64,000 bases of DNA, taken from assembly GCF_049243985.1 (NCBI RefSeq), contig NC_135384.1:12830501-12894500 (forward strand), read 5' to 3'. The DNA is from Paroedura picta. Its lineage: Eukaryota; Chordata; Lepidosauria; Squamata; Gekkonidae. The number at the start of each line of letters is the position of its first letter. Within the stretch, counting starts at the first letter, position 1. The notes under the pieces were generated by a model. The model was given only the letters and a program-made list of their open reading frames with translations. It had not been told where the DNA came from and did no database searches. This document shows, piece by piece, positions 1 through 11,300 of the stretch. The translations under genes were made by a program, and so were the position numbers.

Positions 1-1686
1 AAGAGAACGTTTCATGCAAAGATGGGTATGATAAGGGACCAAAATGTTAGGGACCTTACAGAAGTAGAAGAGATTTAAAAAAGGTGGCAAAATTATACAG
101 AAGAACTATACAAGAGCATGCTTAAAATCCCTGATGACGACAATGGGGTAGTTACTGACCTGTAGCCAGACATCCTGGAATGTGAAGTCAAATGGGCCAT
201 AGGAAGTCTGAGCAACAATAAAGGTAGTGGTGGTGACAGCATTCCAGTTTAACTATTCAAAATCTTAAAGGACGATGCAGTAAAAGTGCTACACTCAATA
301 TGCCAGCAAATTTGGAAAACTCAACAATGGCCACAGGATTGGAAAAGGCAAGTTTACATTCCAATCCCAAAGAAGGGCAATGCCAAAGAATGTTCAAACT
401 ACTGCACCATTGCAGTCATTTCTCATGCTAGCAAAGTTATGCTCAAAATCCTACAAGCTAGGATCCAGAAATATGTGGACCGAAAACTTCCAGAAGTACA
501 GGCAGGATTTCGAAGAGGCAGAGGAACTAAAGATCAAATTGCCAACATACGCTGGATCATGGAGAAAGCTAGGGAGTTCCAGAAGAACATCTACTTCTGC
601 TTCATTGACTATGCTAAAGCCTTTGATTGTGTGGAACACAACAAATTGTGGCAAGTTCTTAAAGAGATGGGAATACCAGAGCATCTTATTTGTCTCTTGA
701 GAAATTTATATGCAGGTCAGGCAGCAACAGTGAGAACTGAACATGGAATCACTGATTGATTCAAAACTGAGAAAGGAGTTCGGGAAGGCTGTATACTGTC
801 GCCTTGCCTATTTAACTTGTATGCGGAGCACATCATGAGAAAGGCAGGATTAGAGGAGACACAAATTGGGATCAAGATTGCAGGGAGAAATATCAACAAC
901 CTCAGATTTACAGATGATACCACTCTAATGGCAGAAAGTGAAGAAGAACTAAAGAGCCTGTTGATGCGGGTGAAGGAGGAGAGTGCAAAAGTTGGCTTGA
1001 AACTCAACATCAAGAAAATAAAGATCATGGCATCCGGCCCTCTCAATTCCTGGCAAGTAGATGGGGAAGAAATGGAGATAGTGACAGATTTTATTTTCCT
1101 GGGCTCGAAGATCACTGCAGATGGGGACAGCAGCAAAGAAATTAAAAGGCGCTTGCTCCTGGGGAGGAAAGCTATGGCAAATCTAGACAGCATCCTAAAA
1201 AGCAGGACATCACCCTGCCAACCAAAGTGCGTTTAGTCAAGGGTATGGTATTCCCAGTTGCAATGTATGGCTGCGAAAGTTGGACCATAAGGAAGGCCAA
1301 GCGTCAAAAAATTGAGGCTTTTGAACTTTGGTGCTGGAGAAGACTCTTGCGAGTCCCTTGGACTGCAAGAAGAACAAACCGGTCAGTCCTAGAGGAGATC
1401 AGCCCTGACTGCTCTTTAGAAGGCCAGATCCTGAAGATGAAACTCAAATACTTTGGCCACCTCATGAGAAGGAAGGACTCCCTGGAGAAGAGCCTAATGC
1501 TGGGAGTGATCGAGGGCAAAAGAAGAAGGGGACAACAGAGAATGAGTAGGCTGGATGGAGTAACTGAAGCAGTAGGTGCAAACTTAAATGGACTCCGGGG
1601 AATGGTAGAGGACAGGAAGGCCTGGAGGATCATTGTCCATGGGGTCGCAATGGGTCGGACACGACTTCGCATCTAACAACAACAAA
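1..1686 (+). mobile_element. BovB (RTE clade) LINE, 5'-truncated and decayed
   Basis: This is the 3' part of a BovB retrotransposon, entering from the left window edge. It covers the linker before the reverse transcriptase, the RT domain (about 286-1000) and the C-terminal region (1227-1676), and ends in a short AACAAC-type tail at 1675-1685. RT landmarks include FIDYAKAFDCVEHNKLW (about 601-650) and the catalytic box, which reads FTDD (about 907-918) where active copies have Y/F-ADD. The frame is broken by in-frame stops at 76, 163, 250 and 757, and by a one-base loss near 1207 that shifts the reading frame before VRLVKGMVFPVAMYGCES. It is therefore a dead copy. The residue pattern matches BovB as known from squamates and ruminants. 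Confidence 0.93.
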
Positions 1687-1734
1687 TGCTTAATATCTCT
1701 TGGAATCAGCATTCCAAGATAAGTAATACCATCT

Positions 1735-2010
1735 AGGCACTATTGCAAGGATAGGCAGCTTCCAGAGGGGATTGGATAAACATATGGAATATAGGTCCAC
1801 CAGTAGCTATTATCCACAAGGTATAGTTGGAACACGATTTCTGGGGCCATGATACTCTATATTCTTGGTGCTTGGGGGCAAATATGGAAGGGCTTCTAGA
1901 GTTCTGGCCCCATTGGTGGGCCTTCTGATGGCACCTAGGGTTTGGATACTGTGTGACGTAGAGTGTTGGATGGCCCTTTGGCCTGATCAAACATAGACTC
2001 TGTGATATAT
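1735..2010. repeat. CR1/L2-type LINE 3' UTR fragment
   Basis: It contains the conserved reptile repeat core around 1950-1995 (GATGG-CC-TTGGCCTGATC-AACAT). The same piece recurs at 11460-11725, and a relative lies at 23275-23345. The family name is uncertain; open frames on the minus strand here are by-products. Confidence 0.55.
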
Positions 2011-2207
2011 TAATATCCAGTGGCATCTACCCAGATTTTGTTCATGTAATCAAATAACCATTGATCAAATGTACTGCTTATATTCATTAATATAGGAGTG
2101 GTTGTCTGCATAATTCTAAATTTCAGAGAGTTATGTAAAAAGCCATGAATATTATTTTGTTTGATAGCACAGGTCAGAATTTCCAAGCAATAAAACTCCT
2201 CATGCAT

Positions 2208-3020
2208 GTGAGATTCAGATTCAGATTCAGAGTACCTTTATTGGCATGAAATTGCAAAGCATAAAACAAAAATTTCAAACAGTTTCAGATGTAAAATCTA
2301 TTGTAAAAGATTTTGATTTAAAATTGCCAGTAAAAACTGTGCTACTTTTATAATAGTTGCTGAGTCCCTCACATTTAGTATCATTTTAATCCAGTGTTTC
2401 TCATTAACACAGCTGAATTTCCATTTCTTTAGATAATTAGCTAATGGGAGACGATATACTTCAAAATTAGGACACACCAGAAACACTACATCCATGTAAA
2501 CAGTATCTCTCCTGAGGAGAGATCTTCAAAAATCTACCTCGGGTGACATTTGAGGGAAAGATGTTTAAGCAAGCTACTATAAATGTTCTTCTTAACTGGT
2601 GTGTCTCCAAAATTTGGAGATACATGGGCATGGATTTGTAAGTTAAGGGAATATCCCAGAAATGGGGAGAACATACACTGTTGTTAGAGGAGCCCAGAAT
2701 CTGGGTATCCTGGTCTTCTAGTCTCTGTGATATAAGTTTTAGTATCATCCTTTCATCTTGCATGCTATGGGATGAGATGTCCAGACCCATAATTTGAAGT
2801 TTTTTTTTGACATTTTGCCCAGCCAGCTGAAAGAATAGGGGTCACTCAAAAGGTTAATTAACAAACTACCCGTTTGAGCATGGAAATGAATTTTTAACCA
2901 GTATTTAAAGGACTGAAACCAAGCCCGGTCTTCTGTTGGCCAAGTTCTGCAACAAGTGTATGATTGGCCACACAGTTTGGGAGGCTTCAGAGAAGTAAAC
3001 ATGTGAGACATGATCGTGAT
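2208..3020 (-). mobile_element. L2/CR1-group LINE ORF2 C-terminal end, copy 1
   Basis: Minus-strand frames show the post-RT region of a LINE ORF2. There is a FKYWLKIHFHA segment (about 2880-2915), then RRTFIVACLNIFPSN (about 2545-2600), then a Cys-rich turn near YCLHGCS (about 2490-2510). This resembles the region before the CPCG...H...C module of lizard L2/CR1-type LINEs. The 3' end is marked by three GATTCA units at 2212-2230, read as TGAATC on the sense strand. It is broken into several frames and dead. Its duplicate at 11932-12715 keeps a longer version of the module. Confidence 0.65.
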
Positions 3021-3538
3021 TCAGAGCAGAAATCATGCTCATGGGAAATGAGGACAACAGACCATTATGAGTTTGAATGTGGTTCCCAAAACTGTAAGCA
3101 TGACCTCCTGGAGCTTAATATTCCCCATTTCCATTTTTGAATCTATAAGCTTTTATTGACATGACACTGGAAGATTTAGATGTGTCAGCATAGTTTCATT
3201 AATTCCATTACAGAGAAACTGAGAAACAGTAATCTGAGAGGCAAATGAGGCATACCAAAAGAATAAAGGGGGGGAGGGAGGGACCTGCTCAGGAGATCTG
3301 TAGAGAAGACCCAACTGTAACTTACCATTTTTCTTCATGTGGCCTTCAGTTTTCAGCTGCAGGTGTCTTCGATCTTCTCTGAAGCCTCCCATTTTACCCT
3401 GTTCTTTATAAACTATCCATTAGGAAGCTGACAAAACTGTGGAAAAGACATTCTCAAATTCTGCAGAGTAGTCCAAGAAATTTGCTCTCGTTTGTATATC
3501 ACAACAAACTGAAGAATTGCCCCCCCCACACAAAAGAT

Positions 3539-3993
3539 TACTATTTTCCTACTGAAACTTATTTTTCAGATTCTCTTAAGAAACTCAAATATGACCTTTG
3601 AAAGTCAGGATCACTGGCTGCACTTGAGAACAGGAATGCGTCTGATGTCAGATATGCCTATTATTGTCATCTCCAATTTATGCTGGTGAGGAATTCCCAT
3701 AGGCTCATGACTAGAGGGATTAATATGCCCTTTGTTAGGTGGAGATACTAAATATAGTTACTAAATGTAGAAGTTTACTATTTTCATACGGAAACTTCCT
3801 TTTCAGATCCTCTGAAGAAACTCAAATCTGACCTTTGAAAGTCAGGATCACTGGATGCGCATGAAAACAGGAGTGCATCTGATATGTTTACTATTGTCAT
3901 CTCCAACTTATGCTGGTGAGGAATTCCCATAGGCTCATGCCTAGAGGGATTCATATGCCCTTTGTTAGATGGAGATACTAAATGTATTTACAC
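3539..3993. repeat. Tandem duplication of about 230 bases, in copy 1 only
   Basis: 3539-3775 and 3778-3993 are diverged copies; both contain GACCTTTGAAAGTCAGGATC and GAATTCCCATAGGCTCATG. The other segmental copy has one unit (about 13268-13500). Confidence 0.8.
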
Positions 3994-4699
3994 ATTGTAA
4001 CGATGTGTAGGGTAAAACCATGTACACAACAGAAAGATCTAGAGTGCTGCCCCCTGTTTCTCTCATACATCTAGTCATCTGTTGTTTCCTTCTGCCTATT
4101 CACATATGACCATGCAGAAGTGTGGGCAAGATCTGTAGCCTCAGTGCAGTGCTGTGGCCAGGATACACTGAGGTGGGGCTGTTGTTGAGGCCCAGGGCTT
4201 CTGGTGAGGCCCACTGTGGCTGTTTCCACTCCCCATATGCCCTTCTCTGCTATATTTAGTCAGCACCCATGTTACCAGTTTCCAGGAATGCATGGAGATG
4301 GATATGTGAGTGGTTCAGAATTAGGGTTGAATACAAACTACAAATGACATTGTAACAGAATTTATTTAGACTTTATTTTAAAAATATTTCTACCCCACCT
4401 CTTCTCTTGATTCAAAGTGGCTTACAATCACAATTACAACATTCCCAGGTAAAACCAAACAAAGTAAAAAGCTCTAAACCCTTCTTCTAAGATAGGCCTA
4501 CCATTAAAAAATGATATTTCCATCCCTGGGGACAAGAGAGAGTGAGGTGGGTGTGAGGATGAGACGAGACAGGTGCCTTTAGCACGTTTGAGCCTCCATA
4601 TCTTCCCTCTGCTGGTTGCCTGCTGTTTCTCTCCCTTAGCTAAGGTTAGCACTAGCTCTAAACAGGCTGTGTCCTGGATGGGAGGGAACACACTGGTGG

Positions 4700-5400
4700 C
4701 ATGGTCAAGTGGCAGAGTCAGGGGCAGGGCATGGGGGGCGCCTATTTAGGGCACCTCATGGCTGGGCTTGCCTAGAGGCCTTCTTGGTAAGGAGGCCATC
4801 AGTGCCTGGGAACAGTTCCTGGGAACAAGCAGATGGGCCCTGCTTGTCACTTTTTCAGTGTCTGGCCATATTGCAAGCTAGCCTGAGAAGGGTGGGGCAG
4901 GACCCGGGGTGGTACAGCATACATTCATTTCGAATTGGGGCAGCCGCCCAGGCTTTCACGGACAGGCCATCCCCAGAGCAGATCATAGGGCTAGGCGATG
5001 GAAGTCGCGAGCCTACCGCAGCTATGTATTTCCAGGCAGTGCAAAACATTAACGTGTGGCTTATTTCATGGAGCTTCCCAGCTGCATGACAAATGCTGGT
5101 TTTGGGACACAGCTTCATCCACTGGACATATGCCTATGCAGCCAGTTCTGGTTTGGGCTCCAACTTGGGCCTGGGAGACGACATCTCTGGTCGGTGGTCG
5201 GGACACAGAGGCATGCGGTGACAGGCCCTCCTGGGAACGTTTGCTGCTGAGGCTGACAAGACTGGACGTCCAGACGCTGTGTTGATTCATCTGAGGGGTA
5301 ACGACCTGCCTGCAGAAATTTGTTTATACCCGAAGCAGATGATGCTGAGAGATTTGAAGCTCTTACGGCAGAACGTTTGCTTCCTAACCATTAAAACTCA
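4700..5400 (+). mobile_element. Fossil of a DIRS/Ngaro-like tyrosine-recombinase retroelement
   Basis: Plus-strand frames show the C-terminal part of a tyrosine recombinase (about 4860-5070), with the family signature HSFRIGAA near 4925. Downstream (about 5160-5330) is a piece resembling the SGNH hydrolase domain that some vertebrate YR retroelements (Ngaro type) carry, with an IHLxGNDL signature. It is broken, with several interruptions, and only a 3' fragment remains. No terminal repeats could be assigned. It is probably old, since the related block of copy 2 has nothing comparable beyond about 14640. Confidence 0.65.
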
Positions 5401-6778
5401 TCAAGGAAATATCAACAGTTGTTTAAAACCTTCATCATTCCATTTGCTTTTGCTTTTGTTTCCTCCACTTCCTCCACTTCCTCCACTTCTATCCTACTGC
5501 TTAAAGTAAACAAGTGTACTGTAATGCTTAAGAGCAGTGGAGTGTAATCTGGAGAATGGGGCTTGAATCTCCACTATCCCCATGAAGCCTTGAGCTAGTT
5601 ACAATTATTTCAGAACTCTCTCAGCCCTGCCTGTCCCAAAAGGTGGTTGTTTTTCTGCAAAGAAAGGGAATATGAGAAAAGGGAGTTATAATTATTCTTC
5701 TACTGCTAAGAATTCTTCCTTCAATGTAAGTGACTCTTCCTCAAACAGAATACCCATTTAATTCCAAGGAAGGCTTCTAACTTGAGTAAAAAGAAACGTT
5801 GATGTATAAGTATTTCATTAAAGAAACTGACTTCCTCAATGGAATGGTAGGATCCACCTCAGACTTGAGTTGACTTGCAGTATCCAAAGGCACTAACTAC
5901 AGGGTTCTAACGTAAAGTACCACCCTTTACTTCTGTTTCCCTTATAACATCTGCCTTTCCAGGTACAGAACCAACTTGCCCTCTCACTTACCCCACAGGA
6001 AGGCATTTTCCAGACCATTTCTGCACTAGCAATTTTGTTTAGATTTGCCTTTTTAAAGAGTTGACTTATTTTGTCAATTCCTGTAAAAATATCCACCTTT
6101 CTGGGCATAGACCCAAATTGTCCTCTAACTTAAACCCAGAAAGAAAATTTCCAGTTACAAGTCCATCTTTCAAGGTGGAATCTAATTTGCAGCTGCCTGT
6201 CTTTGGGTTTTTTCCGCCCCATGACCACCATTTTTTGCACATCCCCTTCCTCATTGCCATCCTCCTTCCTCCTACCTCCCCTGTACACCAAGAAAATCTA
6301 ATTTTCTTTAAGTGTGATTGCGTTACAACAGTGTTTACAGCTGTAAAAAAAATGGTGGTTTTGCTACAGTAGCGTTGTAACGAAATAACCTACATTTTAA
6401 AAATCACATACTTGGGAGGAAAGGGAGAAGGAGGGGAGTTGATTAAGGGCATAGAATGGTGGAATTACATGCAAGCAGACACCATTTTGAAAAAAACAAC
6501 ACGTTTTTGGAAAAGGGGAAGGGAGCAAAGCATGATAGGAGGCTGCCTCCAACTCAGATGCGGAAAGCATATATGGTGAATTTTAGCCTGGGAAATGGGG
6601 GGAGGGGAGAATCCAAATGTGGGAAGCCTTGAGTTGACTTGCAGTATCCAAAGGCAATCCAAAGCAAGGCTAAAACAAACTACGTCTCTTAATGTAGAAA
6701 CGGTCTGATTATGACTCCTCAACTATAAAGAAGGTTAGCACTCTACATTGGGTATTCACTGGTTATGCAATTTAATGA
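5400..6778. other. Intergenic: SINE piece and unclassified repeats, no gene
   Basis: It holds a short TTCCTCCAC run (5460-5490), a tRNA-type SINE piece, two perfect copies of a 29-base sequence (5864-5892 and 6628-6656), and an unclassified repeat (6500-6710) related to 30960-31200. No coding sequence is supported. Confidence 0.6.
5515..5680 (+). mobile_element. tRNA-derived SINE, truncated
   Basis: It carries the diagnostic run GTAATGCTTAAGAGCAGTGG, then the box-B-like GGCTTGAATCTCC, then CTCTCTCAGCCCTGCC. The same family occurs at 8555, 11105, 28355, 35635 and 60625. Diverged and without its 3' CTT tail. Confidence 0.7.
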
Positions 6779-7714
6779 TTATATCATTCTAGAAAAGTAC
6801 CTCAACCGTAAAACCTTTGACATGGCTTTTTTGATCTCCTTGTTTCTCATACTATAAATCACTGGGTTCAACAAAGGTGGAACCAGGGAATAGATCAGAG
6901 TAGATATAAAATCTAACCAAGATGAAGTCTTAGAGGCAGGCTTCAGGTAGGCCACACATGCAGTAAACATAAATGTGGAGAAGACAATGAGGTGGGGGAT
7001 GCAGGTGGAGAAAGCTTTCTGCCTCCCCTTTGCAGAAGGCAATCTTAACACCGTGGTGAAAATGTGCACATAAGTTACAACAATATAGACAAAACAGATC
7101 AGTCCAAGGACAGCTCCTGCCCCAATGGTACTCATTTCAAGGGGTTTTATGTCAGAACAAGACAACTTTATCACTTGTGGGATTTCACAAAAAAACTGAT
7201 TGACAACGTTAGAGCAGAAATGGTTGGTGAAAGTCCCCATTGTGTGTATCCCTGCATACAAAAAACCAGCGGTCCACACACCAGCAATAATTTCAGTGCA
7301 GGCCTGCCTATTAATTACCATTTCATAGTGTAAAGGATTGCAAATGGCCACATACCGGTCATATGCCATGACTGTCAGAATGCAGAAATCACATGTTATA
7401 AAAAAGGTAAACCAGAAGACTTGAGCAACACACCCAGAATATGAAATATGCCTGGTATTCAGGAGGGAATTGATCATGGATTTGGGGAGGATGATAGACA
7501 CTTGGCCAATGTCCTGCACAGCCAAGTTCAACAAAAAGAAGTACATGGGGGTGTGAAGGTGATGGTCTAAGACGACAGAAGAAACGATAAGGACGTTCCC
7601 TGTGATAGTTGCCAGGTACAACATCAGAAATGCACTGATGTGGAGAAACTTCAGTTCCCGAACCTCTGAGAATTCCAGGAGCAGAAAATCAGACACAGCA
7701 GTGCTGTTGAACAT
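6779..7714 (-). CDS. Olfactory receptor, class II, OR14-like; intact
   Basis: This is a 311-residue single-exon odorant GPCR of normal length, expected in the cilia of olfactory neurons and coupled to G-olf. It starts MFNSTAVSDFLLLEF, with an N-glycosylation site (NST) at residue 3. Family motifs run in order: GN in TM1 (residues 39-40), LHTPMYFFLLNLA in IC1/TM2, MAYDRYVAICNPLHY at the end of TM3, KAFSTCIPHL before TM6, and LVPPLLNPVIYSMRNKEI in TM7. The extracellular cysteines (SGC before TM3; the CSN and FFCEIP segments in EC2) are present. No stop or frameshift. It is the most diverged OR here and lies alone, closer in sequence to the arm ORs than to the three tandem ones. The exact subfamily is uncertain. 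Confidence 0.95.
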   Translation of the reverse strand: MFNSTAVSDFLLLEFSEVRELKFLHISAFLMLYLATITGNVLIVSSVVLDHHLHTPMYFFLLNLAVQDIGQVSIILPKSMINSLLNTRHISYSGCVAQVFWFTFFITCDFCILTVMAYDRYVAICNPLHYEMVINRQACTEIIAGVWTAGFLYAGIHTMGTFTNHFCSNVVNQFFCEIPQVIKLSCSDIKPLEMSTIGAGAVLGLICFVYIVVTYVHIFTTVLRLPSAKGRQKAFSTCIPHLIVFSTFMFTACVAYLKPASKTSSWLDFISTLIYSLVPPLLNPVIYSMRNKEIKKAMSKVLRLRYFSRMI

Positions 7715-8554
7715 TTTTCATGACCATGTTGCACAACCCTTGAAAAAGGAAAGAGAAGCAAACAGTAAGCATTGCCATCTCTTATAGTAGCAATTTTAAG
7801 AGTTCCGATGGAATTGGATGACAATGATTGCATTTCCAGTCTACACACATAATCCCTGTCTTCTGTGTGAAATGGGAAAGGGCAACTCAGTAACACTGAA
7901 GTCAAAAGTGGTACCTGAAGCACAGAAACCCCTCTCCAGGTACATTTGTTTGAGTGATCATTGTGGTAGAATTGTGTGAGGAACATTCTCTCTTTGAGAA
8001 ATATAGTAATAACTAGGGGCAAAGCCCACTGTATCCAAGAATACAACAGGCGCTAGAACTTGGCAGTGGGAAGAGGAAGGGGAGGAGTTGTCCCATCTTT
8101 AAGGACATGCGGTTGAATGTGTTTGTTGTGTGGGAGGTTGTGGTGGCATGGTGGCAAATGAGGACATGGATGTGGAGATATGGATGTCAAGAACCCGTGA
8201 TGTGGAATGTTCATTGAGTATGGGAGAGGACAGACCTTTGGGAATTGTGGCATAGTGGTTAGAGATGAGCTTTCCAGAGCCATGTTTTAAGATATGTGAA
8301 GGGAAAATCAGACTGGAGATTCTTCTTAGGGGAAGATTACATGGCAAGCAATTCCACACAGTTCTGCATCATTTCCCTTCTTGTGTGAATTAGGCCACAG
8401 ACACCAAAATGCCCCTCTGCCCTAATACACATGGGGTAGTCACAGTACACAGGTGTCCACCCTGTTCATTCTGTCTCCATTTTTTCAATGTTGATAGAAT
8501 GTTATTTGCCTACATGCTTCTTTCATGGTTGCTCGTTAGAAGAAGAACAGATTT
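7715..8554. other. Upstream flank of the 6779 OR, no gene
   Basis: I see no coding sequence or assignable repeat. A non-coding 5' exon for the OR is likely somewhere here, by analogy with 34395 and 39396, but no homologous exon or TATA box could be recognised. Confidence 0.5.
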
Positions 8555-8800
8555 TTGTACCCTGTTGTTTATTACCTAAAGGAGTCTCAAAGCAGTTTAC
8601 AAACACCATTTCCATTCATCTCCCCACAATAGTCAACCTGTGAGTTATGTGGGGCTGTGAGAGGTCTGAGAGAACTGGGAATGGGCCGCAGTGACCCAGC
8701 AGGCCTCAGGTGTCTCAAAGCATTTTCCAATTGTCTTCCCTTCCTCTCCCCATAGCTGACTCCCAATGAGGGAGGTGGGGTAGAGAGCCTCACAGGGAAG
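8555..8800 (-). mobile_element. tRNA-derived SINE, 3' part
   Basis: The reverse strand reads as the tail half of the CTT-tailed SINE: CTCTCAC-GCCCCACA, TTGTGGGGAGA and GGGAAGG-type blocks are seen as their complements at 8615-8660 and 8735-8760. Decayed. Confidence 0.55.
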
Positions 8801-10423
8801 CTGGCAACCCTAAGAGGAAGACTATGTGCACAGCAGTCTTGACCTTAGTAATGTTTTTTATACTGTTTTTTTTTTTACTTGCCAGGCCAAGGTTGGAAAA
8901 AGTAAAGTAAGTTCCCGTGTGCCTCCAGTCATTTACTTGTTCACTATTTACAGTTTCAGGCTGTAAATATTTATTTAGATTTTTCTACACTTTCCAGGCT
9001 CACAGGACTGATTCTGATCTGCCTGTCTGTGCCCCAGAATACAAACAGTTGCTGGTAAGGGCTGGCCACAGCCCATAGCCCAGGAGGGACAGACCTGCAC
9101 CACTCCCTCCCGACTGCAGGCAAAAATGGCTTCTTTGAAGGCTGAACTCTGAGGCCTTGTACGATTTTGAAGTCCCACCTCCAAACAACCAGGAATATTT
9201 CCAAACCAGGGGTAGCCAACCTCCAGGTGGGGCCTGGAGAGCTCCTGGAATTACAGCTCACCTGCAGAGTATAAAGATCAGCTCCCTAGGGAGAAAAGGC
9301 TACTTTGGAGAGGGTTGTGGTAGAGAAGAAACATTTAAGATTGCCCTGGTCTGTCCTTGTGAGGGCCCAATTGGAAGGTGTGAAGCACCTTCCAATTGGC
9401 TCCTCCGCTTGTCTGTCCGGGGCCAAGGGGCAAATCCGGGAGTTTTGATCACGGACCCAGCCCACCCCAACACCTCTTACTGTTTTATTAAGAGGGAACA
9501 GATTTTGCCTGTTTTGCTACCTGTGTGGTCTGAATGCAGCATCCATACATTCTTGTGAAATATCTGATTAAATATCTGAGGCTTTAGGAGATCAAGTTCC
9601 TTTGGAACATTACCGCAACAGGGTTGTCAGCTCTGAACTGAAAAATCCCTGAAGATTTCAGTGTGGAACCCAGGAAGGGCAAACATTGTACAGCAGAGGG
9701 TTGACCTGTGGAAATGATCTTTGTACACTGGAGGACAGATGCCACTCTGGGTGATCTTTGGACCTCACCTGGAAGTTACCCCCCCTACTAACAGCACATT
9801 TACAACATTTATTTTATTTTTAAACCTTTGTTTAAATTAAATCTGCCTATTCATTTGGAAAGGGACATATTCTGCAAGCTCTAAGCCTTCATCTCTGATG
9901 AACAGCTCTTAAGGAGGATCAACTGATCACTTTTGTGACCAGCCACATCGTTTGGGGACTCTGCTCTCCTTTGAACAACCTTCCCCTGAACAACAAACAT
10001 CATTCCCATTGTCAGTTTTCTTACCTAATGCTCACTTTGGTAGCAAGGTAGATTCTCTGAAGAGATTTGAACCCCAAATTTTCAAGGCCCCAGCAAATTG
10101 TCCTAATTTAAAGGGATATCTTACCTACAGGAGTCCATTCTTCAGGGATCATCAGTTAGATACGAAGAGATAGGCAAATAGTTACAAAGAACCAAAGCAT
10201 CTTCAAAGACCCATGAATGGTGGTGTCCAGTATATCCTATAGATAATTTTCACTGAATAAATGGCAGCTTACATTACATAGGGACAATAGGTATAAAATT
10301 TAGGCCCATATCACATTGCTTTCACATTATGAGACAATTTAGCTACTTATGTTACCATTTTCTGAGAGTTTGAATATCATATTTATCGACCAACATCAAA
10401 TATAAAATATATAAAATATATAT
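8801..10423. other. Intergenic, old repeats, no gene
   Basis: 9205-9330 carries a squamate interspersed repeat (GGGGTAGCCAACCTCCAGGT, then a GGAGAGCTCCTGGAATTACA core), probably non-autonomous. 9600-9790 looks like another old repeat. The open frame of 133 codons at 9157-9558 falls across these and is not credible as a gene. Confidence 0.5.
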
Positions 10424-10687
10424 ATAGGTAAAGGTAAAGGTAAAGGTAAAGGTAAAGGTAAAGGTAAAGGTATCCCCTGTGCAACCACCGGAACATGTCT
10501 GACCCTTGGGGTGATGCCCTCTAGCGTTTTAATCATAGACTCTGTACGGGGTGGTTTGCCAGTGCCTTCCCCAGTCATTACCGTTTACCCCCCAGCAAGC
10601 TGGGTACTCATTTTACCGACCTCGGAAGGATGGAAGGCTGAGTCAACTTTGAGCCAGCTGCTGGGATTGAACTCCCAGCCTCATGGG
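10424..10687 (-). mobile_element. Sauria-like tRNA-derived SINE with expanded TTTACC tail
   Basis: On the minus strand it runs from the box-B region (GGGAGTTCAATCCCAGC), through GGTAAAATGAGTACCCAG and GGCGTCA-CCCAAGGG, to the TTTACC tail. The tail has grown to about eight hexamer units (10428-10473). The tRNA-like 5' head is missing. A full-length relative lies at 46782-47064. Naming it Sauria-type is inferred from the tail shared with BovB-mobilised SINEs. Confidence 0.8.
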
Positions 10688-10694
10688 CAGAGCT

Positions 10695-10695
<1 letters not shown>

Positions 10696-10731
<36 letters not shown>
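10696..10731. repeat. (CA)n microsatellite
   Basis: An uninterrupted CA run directly beside the truncated SINE head, followed by a short GATAGAGACAGAGACAGAG stretch. Confidence 0.95.
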
Positions 10732-10734
<3 letters not shown>

Positions 10735-11104
10735 TAGAGACAGAGACAGAGGTATATTAAGTTTCATTTTCTTGATTAATTTGAAGAAAATTTCCAAGAA
10801 TAAGAGATTTTCTCAAACATTATTTCTGTAAGGCCATATTTAGTAACCAAGAAATGTAGAACTGATAATTCCATTTTTGAATCTATAAGAACTGATAATA
10901 ATTGCTATTCATCAGAGTTTGATAGGTCATACCCAGATCTCATAGGAGAAAATAACACAAATTTATTACCATAGTCTATTCATTTATCCAAAGTAAAAAT
11001 CCTCTTATCTGCTCAACCTTTCCACTTAAAAAGAAGTTGCCCAGTTTTTAGGGCAGATAAAGTTAGTTCAAAATGTGAAAATTATGTTTATATTTTCATT
11101 TTCG

Positions 11105-11300
11105 GAGCCAGCTTGGTATAGTTGCTAAGACTGAGAAACCCAGATAGAGAACTGTGTTTGATTCCCCACTCCTACATATGCAGCAGGAGGGTGACCTTGG
11201 ATTAATCACAGTTCTTTCAGAGTTTTCTCAGTCCCACCTACCTCACAGGGTGTCTGTTGTGGGGAGAGGAAGGGAAGCTATGGTAAACCACCTCAAGAAG
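11105..11300 (+). mobile_element. tRNA-derived SINE
   Basis: It begins GAGCCAGCTTGGTATAGTTG (A-box region), followed by TTTGATTCCCCACTCC, GGGTGACCTTGG, and CTCACAGGGTGTCTGTTGTG. It lacks the terminal CTT tail. Confidence 0.8.

Larger units (their letters stand above)
1687..4700. repeat. Direct segmental duplication, copy 1
   Basis: The block is collinear with 11409-14640, with only scattered mismatches by eye. It has no intact gene. It holds a CR1/L2-type 3' UTR piece (about 1735-2010), an L2/CR1-group LINE end (2208-3020), an intergenic stretch, and an L2-like 3' end around 4360-4450. Copy 1 lacks about 24 bases present in copy 2 near 12196. It carries a second tandem copy of an internal block of about 230 bases (3539-3775 and 3778-3993). 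Its right side runs into the recombinase fossil. Confidence 0.85.

Noticed and set aside
1304-1672. Minus-strand frame of 122 codons
   Set aside because: Antisense shadow of the BovB C-terminal region.
1733-2026. Minus-strand frame MPLDINIS... repeated at 11428-11751
   Set aside because: Both copies lie in a LINE 3' UTR-type repeat. Conservation reflects recent duplication, not coding.
9157-9558. Open frame of 133 codons
   Set aside because: It overlaps a known interspersed repeat type and has no recognisable domain.
10424-10475. Possible CRISPR-like short repeats (AAAGGT units)
   Set aside because: Contiguous hexamers without spacers: the expanded tail of a SINE in a vertebrate genome.
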